Below are positions 8,296 through 12,238 of a stretch of 12,238 nt of DNA, piece after piece. Every line of letters starts with the position of its first letter. Within the stretch, counting starts at the first letter, position 1. Under the pieces are notes generated by a model that saw only the letters and a program-made list of their open reading frames with translations, was not told the DNA's origin and searched no databases. This DNA comes from an uncultured Burkholderiales bacterium (GTDB lineage: Bacteria; Pseudomonadota; Gammaproteobacteria; Burkholderiales; Burkholderiaceae): NCBI GenBank assembly GCA_946480465.1, contig CAMLJY010000122.1, forward strand, positions 1 to 12,238, written 5' to 3'. The position numbers were made by a program, and so were the translations under genes.

Positions 8296-9434
8296 AGCCG
8301 CCGCCCACGCTGGACGACGCCGAGCGCTGGCGCCTGCTGCTCGGCGAGGCGGGCGAGGCCTCGCTCGGACCCGGCGGCGCCGGCGCGGGCATGGACCGTG
8401 CGCTGGCCTGGCTCTACGGCCGCGACGATCCGCAGCCCGGCGGCGGCCCCGATCCGCGTGATGCGCTGGACCGCCACGGCGGCAGCGAGGCGTCGCAGCT
8501 GACGGTGCCGGAGTGGATCAACAGCATCCACGAGCTGTTCCCCAAGGAAACCATCGAGCGCCTGGAACGCGACGCGATCGAGCGCTACGGCATCGACGAG
8601 GTCGTGACCAACCCCGAGGTGCTGGAACGCGCCACGCCCAATCCCGCGCTGCTGCAGGCCGTGCTGCGCACCAAGCACCTGATGAATCCGCAGGTGCTGG
8701 CGCTGGCACGGCAGCTGGTGGCCAGGGTGGTGCGCGAGCTGATCGAGAAGCTGGCCAGGCAGGTGCAGCGCGCCTTCGGCGGGCGACGCCAGCCGCAGCG
8801 CCTGTCGTTCACCGGCGCGGCTGCGCAGTTCGCCGCGCGCGAGACGCTGCGCCGCAACCTGCGCCACTACGACGCCGAACGCGGCCGGCTGGTGATCCAG
8901 CGGCCGCTGTTCCACGTCACCACCCAGCGCGCGCTGGAACCCTGGCAGGTGCTGCTGCTGGTGGACCAGAGCGGCAGCATGCTCGGCTCGGTCATCCACG
9001 CCGCGGTGACCGCCGCCTGCCTGTGGGGCCTGCCGGGCGTGAAGACCCACCTGATCGCCTTCGACACCGAGGTCGTCGACCTGACCGGGAACGTCACCGA
9101 CCCGGTCGAGGTGCTGATGGGCGTACAGCTGGGCGGCGGCACCTTCATCGGCCGCGCGGTGGGCTATGCGGCCGATCGCATCGAGGTGCCGCGCCGTGCC
9201 ATCGTCGTCGTCATCAGCGACTTCTTCGAGGGCATGCCCGAGCACGTGCTGGTCGACCAGGTGCGCGCGCTGGTGGCGCAGGGCACGCAGGTGCTGGGCC
9301 TGGCCGCGCTGGACGAGCGCGCCGACCCGGTGTACGACCACGCGCTGGCGGCGAAGCTGGTCGAGGCCGGCGCGCAGGTCGGCGCCATGACGCCGGGACA
9401 GCTCGCATCGTGGCTGGCGGAGAAGCTGCAGTGA
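8292..9434 (+). CDS. VWA domain-containing protein (YehP-like), MoxR partner
   Basis: A 380-residue protein with a von Willebrand factor A domain in its C-terminal half (about 215-380). The MIDAS metal site is intact: DQSGS gives D225, S227 and S229; GGGTF gives T284; VVISDFF gives D310. It should bind Mg2+ or a similar ion and contact a partner through it. The N-terminal part (1-215) is mostly helical. It holds a Gly/Pro-rich segment near residues 45-60, a conserved-looking stretch WINSIHELFPKE, and a basic region (about 150-200) that may bind the ATPase or nucleic acid. Size and layout match E. coli YehP. VWA proteins encoded with MoxR ATPases work as adaptors or activators of the ATPase ring, which is the inferred role here. 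The stop overlaps the next start as GTGA, so VWA and SWIM proteins are probably made in linked amounts. No export signal is seen. Confidence 0.93.
   Translation: MKPPPTLDDAERWRLLLGEAGEASLGPGGAGAGMDRALAWLYGRDDPQPGGGPDPRDALDRHGGSEASQLTVPEWINSIHELFPKETIERLERDAIERYGIDEVVTNPEVLERATPNPALLQAVLRTKHLMNPQVLALARQLVARVVRELIEKLARQVQRAFGGRRQPQRLSFTGAAAQFAARETLRRNLRHYDAERGRLVIQRPLFHVTTQRALEPWQVLLLVDQSGSMLGSVIHAAVTAACLWGLPGVKTHLIAFDTEVVDLTGNVTDPVEVLMGVQLGGGTFIGRAVGYAADRIEVPRRAIVVVISDFFEGMPEHVLVDQVRALVAQGTQVLGLAALDERADPVYDHALAAKLVEAGAQVGAMTPGQLASWLAEKLQ
9419..9422 (+). promoter_or_regulatory. Ribosome binding site deciding the GTG start of the SWIM gene
   Basis: GGAG lies 8 bases before GTG 9431, with the same spacing as at the VWA gene. 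The frame is open far upstream (to about 8513) inside the VWA gene. This site and the GTGA overlap identify 9431 as the real start. Confidence 0.65.
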
Positions 9435-11575
9435 CGCCGCGCGCCGACCTGCTGCACCTGTCGCCCGAGGCGCTGACGCAGGCGACGAACGCCGGCCTGG
9501 TCAAGCGCGCGCTGCGCGAGCTGGCTGCGGGCTATCGGCCGCGGCTGTCGCTGGACGCCGCCGGCCTGCTGGAGGCGGTCTTCGCGGATGACGTCCGATG
9601 CCGGTGGCCATCCGGCGTGCCGATCCAGCAGGCGGCGTGCAGCTGCGGTGCAGCCAACGCGTGCCGGCACCGCGTGATCGTGGCACTGGCCTATCGCGAG
9701 ATGTCAGCGGCCGTGTCGACTGGGGCGGCCGTGACGGCCGGAGTCGCCGGGATGGCCGAGGCGGCCGATGCAGCCGTAGCGCCGGCAGGGGCGGATGCCG
9801 GCGCGGCGTGCCCGCCGCAGGGGATGCCGGCACCGCCAGCCGCGCCCGCGGCGGCCACCCTCGGCGTCGAACCCTCGCCCACCGAGCAGGCCGACGACGC
9901 CGCGCTGGCCCGCGTCATCCCGGCCAGCCTGCTGGCCCTCGCCCGGCGCCAGGCCGAGGCAGGACTGGCGATCGAGCTGCGCCGCCGCGCCAGCGGCGAG
10001 CCCTGCGACACCGCGCGCCTGCCCAGCGCCACCGTGCGCTACTGGGCCGGCGCCGCCATCGAGGCCGCGCGCTGCGATTGCCAGCGTGCGGCGGCCTGCG
10101 AGCATGTGGCGCTGGGCGTGTGGGCCTTCCGCCGTGCGGCGGCCGAGGCGGCCGGGTCGACGCCGCCCCCGCCGATCGCCAGCGTGCGGCTCGGCGGCAG
10201 CGGCGCGCGCCAGGCCGTTGATCGCGCGCCGTTCGACGCGCTGGTGACCGCGCTGCTGCGCCACGGTGTCGCGCGCGGCGCCGGTGTGCTGGCGCAGGCC
10301 CTGTCCGCGGCAAGCGCCGCGGCGCGTGATGCCGCCTGGCTGGCGCTGCTGCTGGCCGATCTCGAAGCCTGGTGCGAGGCCTACGCCCGCCGCAGTGCGC
10401 TGTACGACGCTGCCCAGGGCGTCGACCTGTTGGCCGAGCTGGCGCTGCGCCTGGCCGCCGGGGTGCAGCCCGGCCGGGCGGAAGCGGTGCTGGGCACCGG
10501 CGTGGCCGGCGAGACCGCGCTGGACCGCCTGCGCCTGGTGTGCCTGGGCGCCCGCACGCGGCGCGACGGCGAGCGCCGCCGCACGACCCTGGTGATGGCC
10601 GACGCCGACACCGGCACGCGCCTGGTGCTGCCGCACGACTGGCAGGTGCCCTCTGCCGCCAACGCGGCCGACGAGGCGGTGCAGCGCGATGCCGAGCGCC
10701 TGGCCCCCGGCGTCAGGCTGCCCGCGCTGGCGCAGGGCCAGCTGCTGGCGCGGCAGGCCGTGCGGCGTGCCGACGGCAGCGTGCGGCTGGCGCGGGCGCG
10801 CAGCAGCCAGAACAGCGTGCTGCCGCAGTCGGCGGACTGGACGCAGCTGTCGTCCCCGGTGCGTTTCGAGCGTGTCGCGGCGCTGGCCGCCGAGCAGCAC
10901 GCCCAGCCCACGGCCGCGCTGTGGCCGCGGCATGCGGCGCGGCGCTTCGTCGTCTTCAGCGGCGCCGCGGTGGCCGACCTCGGCTACGACCCGCACGAGC
11001 AGAGCGTGCTGGCCCTGCTGCACGATGCCGACGGCGAGCCGCTGCTGCTGCAGCGATCACACGAAGGCCATGTGCCGCTGGCGCTGGATGCGCTGGCCGG
11101 CGCCCTCGCCGGCCGCTTCGGCCCGCTGCGCCACGTGGCCGGGGTGCTGCACTGGCGCCACGGCCGGCCGAGCATCGAACCCTGGGCGCTGGGCTGCGAT
11201 GGCGTCGTCGTGCCCGACTTCGCCGCGGCGGCCACCGGCGCGCTGGCCGAGCTGCCGCTGGCCGCGCTGCCGCCCGAGCCGGCCGACCCCTGCACCCAGA
11301 GCCTGGCGCAGCTGCGGCGCCACCTGGGAACGCTGCTGCACCACGGGCTGGGCAGCCTGCCGCGCTCGTGGTCGTCCGATAACTCGCAATTGGCGCGCCA
11401 GCTGGAAGCCGCCGGCCTGCGCGCGCTGGCCGGGCACCTGCGCGGCCTGGGCGCGCTGCAGGCCGATGGCGACGCCGCCGCCGCGGCCCCGGCGCTGGGC
11501 GCGCTGGCCGCGCTGCGGCAGCTGCACGAGGATGCGGCGGCGCAGGCGGACGAGGATCAGCCCGAACCGGCCTGA
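9431..11575 (+). CDS. SWIM zinc finger family protein with two SWIM motifs (YehQ-like)
   Basis: A 714-residue protein starting at GTG 9431, which overlaps the VWA stop by 4 bases. It has two CxC-x5-CxH zinc-binding motifs of the SWIM type. The first has ligands C70, C72, C78 and H80 (CSCGAANACRH). The second has C215, C217, C223 and H225 (CDCQRAAACEH). They are separated by an Ala/Pro-rich low-complexity linker (about 92-156). The sequence before each motif is alike (VRCRW... versus VRYWAG...), suggesting an internal duplication. SWIM fingers are predicted nucleic-acid or protein-binding modules and are known in E. coli YehQ, the expected equivalent. The remaining 480 residues are helical and Ala/Leu/Arg-rich, without recognised catalytic motifs or membrane segments. 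It is the last gene of the + strand operon and overlaps the convergent DinB gene by 19 bases. Inferred role: target recognition for the MoxR-VWA machine. Confidence 0.9.
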   Translation: MTPRADLLHLSPEALTQATNAGLVKRALRELAAGYRPRLSLDAAGLLEAVFADDVRCRWPSGVPIQQAACSCGAANACRHRVIVALAYREMSAAVSTGAAVTAGVAGMAEAADAAVAPAGADAGAACPPQGMPAPPAAPAAATLGVEPSPTEQADDAALARVIPASLLALARRQAEAGLAIELRRRASGEPCDTARLPSATVRYWAGAAIEAARCDCQRAAACEHVALGVWAFRRAAAEAAGSTPPPPIASVRLGGSGARQAVDRAPFDALVTALLRHGVARGAGVLAQALSAASAAARDAAWLALLLADLEAWCEAYARRSALYDAAQGVDLLAELALRLAAGVQPGRAEAVLGTGVAGETALDRLRLVCLGARTRRDGERRRTTLVMADADTGTRLVLPHDWQVPSAANAADEAVQRDAERLAPGVRLPALAQGQLLARQAVRRADGSVRLARARSSQNSVLPQSADWTQLSSPVRFERVAALAAEQHAQPTAALWPRHAARRFVVFSGAAVADLGYDPHEQSVLALLHDADGEPLLLQRSHEGHVPLALDALAGALAGRFGPLRHVAGVLHWRHGRPSIEPWALGCDGVVVPDFAAAATGALAELPLAALPPEPADPCTQSLAQLRRHLGTLLHHGLGSLPRSWSSDNSQLARQLEAAGLRALAGHLRGLGALQADGDAAAAAPALGALAALRQLHEDAAAQADEDQPEPA

Positions 11576-12087
11576 TGGAACCCGGCCAGGATCGCCGCGA
11601 TCCGGACCCGGTGGTCGTGGTCGTGCTCCAGCAGTTCGTCGACCAGGTCCCGTACCGTGCAGATCCGGTCGTCGACGCGCAATGCGATGCGCTGCAGCTG
11701 CTGCGGCGTGCAGGCCGACAGTTCGTCGACCAGCGCCCTTCTCATGGCACCGAACTCGGCCAGCGCGGGCTGGGGCGTGCGGTCCATGTACGCGCGCTCG
11801 GCCGGCCAGTGCGCCACGGCCACCGGTTCGAGGAAGGGCCGGTCCTCGGCCAGCGTGCGGCGGATCCGCGGGGCGTACAGGTCCGCTTCGCAATCGCGCA
11901 GGTGCCACAGGTGCTCCAGCAGCGGCGACTTGTCGTGCGCCGGCGGCAGCCGCAGCAGCCGTTCGGGAATGCGCGGGTAGACCGCCTCCAGGAAGGCCGG
12001 CATGTCGAGCAGCGCACGCATCGGGTCCGTTCGCGGGATGGCACGTCGCACCGCCCCGGGCCAACCCGGGGCGATGCCGTCCGTCAT
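11557..12087 (-). CDS. DinB family protein (putative metal-dependent four-helix enzyme)
   Basis: Read on the - strand, 176 residues from ATG 12087. The pattern LLEHLWHLRDCEADLYAPR (H59, H62) followed by a C-terminal HDHDH (H155, H157, H159) fits the DinB/YfiT-like four-helix-bundle fold. In that fold one early His and an HxxxH pair near the end bind a divalent metal; H62, H155 and H159 are the best candidates. Members include thiol-dependent transferases and DNA-damage-induced proteins; the substrate here is unknown. The start is uncertain. ATG 12021 (MRALLDMPAF) would give 154 residues and drop a 22-residue Gly/Pro/Arg-rich leader untypical of the fold. The 12087 start has a weak AGAAG element before it. 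The gene begins 4 bases after the stop of the binding-protein gene and converges on the SWIM gene. No signal peptide is seen. Confidence 0.88.
   Translation of the reverse strand: MTDGIAPGWPGAVRRAIPRTDPMRALLDMPAFLEAVYPRIPERLLRLPPAHDKSPLLEHLWHLRDCEADLYAPRIRRTLAEDRPFLEPVAVAHWPAERAYMDRTPQPALAEFGAMRRALVDELSACTPQQLQRIALRVDDRICTVRDLVDELLEHDHDHRVRIAAILAGFHQAGSG
11589..11603. other. Small perfect hairpin just after the SWIM stop
   Basis: GGATCG-CCG-CGATCC is a 6-base perfect stem with a 3-base loop, starting 14 bases after the SWIM stop codon and lying within the DinB coding region. No T-run follows on either strand, so it is not a classical intrinsic terminator. It might still mark or protect the operon's 3' end, or be chance in GC-rich DNA. 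Confidence 0.4.
12053..12072. other. 8-base GC hairpin at the binding-protein / DinB junction
   Basis: GCCCCGGG and CCCGGGGC form a perfect 8-base stem around a 4-base loop. On the - strand it starts 20 bases after the binding-protein stop and falls in codons 6-12 of the DinB gene if that gene starts at 12087. It is not followed by a T-run. It could slow RNA polymerase or protect the upstream message's 3' end. It would lie in an untranslated spacer if DinB starts at 12021. Confidence 0.5.
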
Positions 12088-12091
12088 GCCG

Positions 12092-12238
12092 TCACTTCTT
12101 CGCGTAGTCTTCCATCGGCTTGTCGTTCGGCGCTGCCCAGGCCGCCTTGGTGGCTTCCGACAGCGGCAGGCCCACCTTGGTGTTGGCCGGCGGGATCGGC
12201 TGCATGAACCACTTGTCGTAGAGCTTGGCCAGCTCGCC
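12092..12238 (-). CDS. Glutamate/aspartate-type ABC transporter substrate-binding protein, C-terminal fragment (GltI-like)
   Basis: The last 48 codons plus TGA of a - strand gene that continues past the right edge. The visible end contains LAKLYDKWFMQPIPP, then LPLSEATKAAW and APNDKPM. This closely resembles the C-terminus of periplasmic glutamate/aspartate-binding proteins of the GltI/DEBP group (family 3 extracellular solute-binding proteins). Such proteins deliver the amino acid from the periplasm to a GltJK permease and GltL ATPase. The signal peptide and ligand site are outside the window. The gltJKL genes commonly follow gltI. Here a DinB gene follows after 4 bases instead, so the transporter genes must lie elsewhere or be absent. 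Confidence is good for the family and lower for exact substrate. Confidence 0.8.
   Translation of the reverse strand, partial: GELAKLYDKWFMQPIPPANTKVGLPLSEATKAAWAAPNDKPMEDYAKK

Noticed and set aside
8513..9430. Upstream extension of the SWIM frame through the VWA gene
   Set aside because: The extension translates to Arg/Gly/Ala-rich noise and overlaps the VWA domain codons. A ribosome site, GTG start and GTGA overlap at 9431 explain the real gene.
12053..12072. Intrinsic terminator for the binding-protein gene
   Set aside because: The stem is strong, but no T-rich tract follows on the - strand, so I kept it only as a hairpin of unknown role.
10689..12107. 472-codon + strand frame overlapping the SWIM and DinB genes
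   Set aside because: Its product is Arg/Pro/Cys/Ala-rich without any domain pattern, as expected of a shifted frame in GC-rich DNA.
11575..12207. 210-codon + strand frame after the SWIM stop
   Set aside because: It is antisense to the DinB gene and crosses into the binding-protein gene. DinB has recognisable metal-ligand histidines and family pattern, while this frame has none.

Overview
The window is a GC-rich, gene-dense bacterial segment. Its codon use is strongly biased to G or C at third positions, and its protein sequences look proteobacterial. A betaproteobacterium of the order Burkholderiales is my best guess, from composition and from the GltI-like binding protein at the right edge. 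No marker gene here fixes the genus. I see no tRNA, rRNA, insertion sequence, integrase or CRISPR array, and no gene-free stretch longer than about 35 bases.

Region 1 (1-11575, + strand) is one compact operon of six genes whose beginning lies off the left edge. The order is: the C-terminal part of a first DUF4132 protein; a complete WGR-DUF4132 protein (1231 aa); a MoxR-type AAA+ ATPase; a DUF5682 protein; a VWA-domain protein with an intact MIDAS motif; and a SWIM zinc-finger protein. Three of the five junctions overlap by 1-4 bases or come within a few bases of it, and the other two gaps are 25 and 32 bases. No internal promoter or terminator is visible. The set matches, from memory, the uncharacterised Escherichia coli yehI(molR)-yehL-yehM-yehP-yehQ neighbourhood, except that the DUF4132 gene is duplicated here.

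The likely logic is inference from families. The MoxR ATPase and VWA protein form a metal-dependent remodelling or chaperone pair. WGR and SWIM are modules associated with nucleic-acid or protein binding and could supply sensing or targeting. The DUF5682 protein carries two GxxH motifs and a glutamate that suggest a TIKI/EreA/ChaN-like metal-dependent enzyme. The two DUF4132 proteins are large helical scaffolds of unknown role. The paralogues share an exact 287-base block flanked by clearly diverged sequence, which points to recent gene conversion.

Region 2 (11557-12238, - strand) runs towards the operon. It holds the last 48 codons of a glutamate/aspartate-type ABC transporter binding protein and, 4 bases later, a DinB-family putative metalloenzyme. 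The 3' end of the DinB gene overlaps the 3' end of the SWIM gene by 19 bases.
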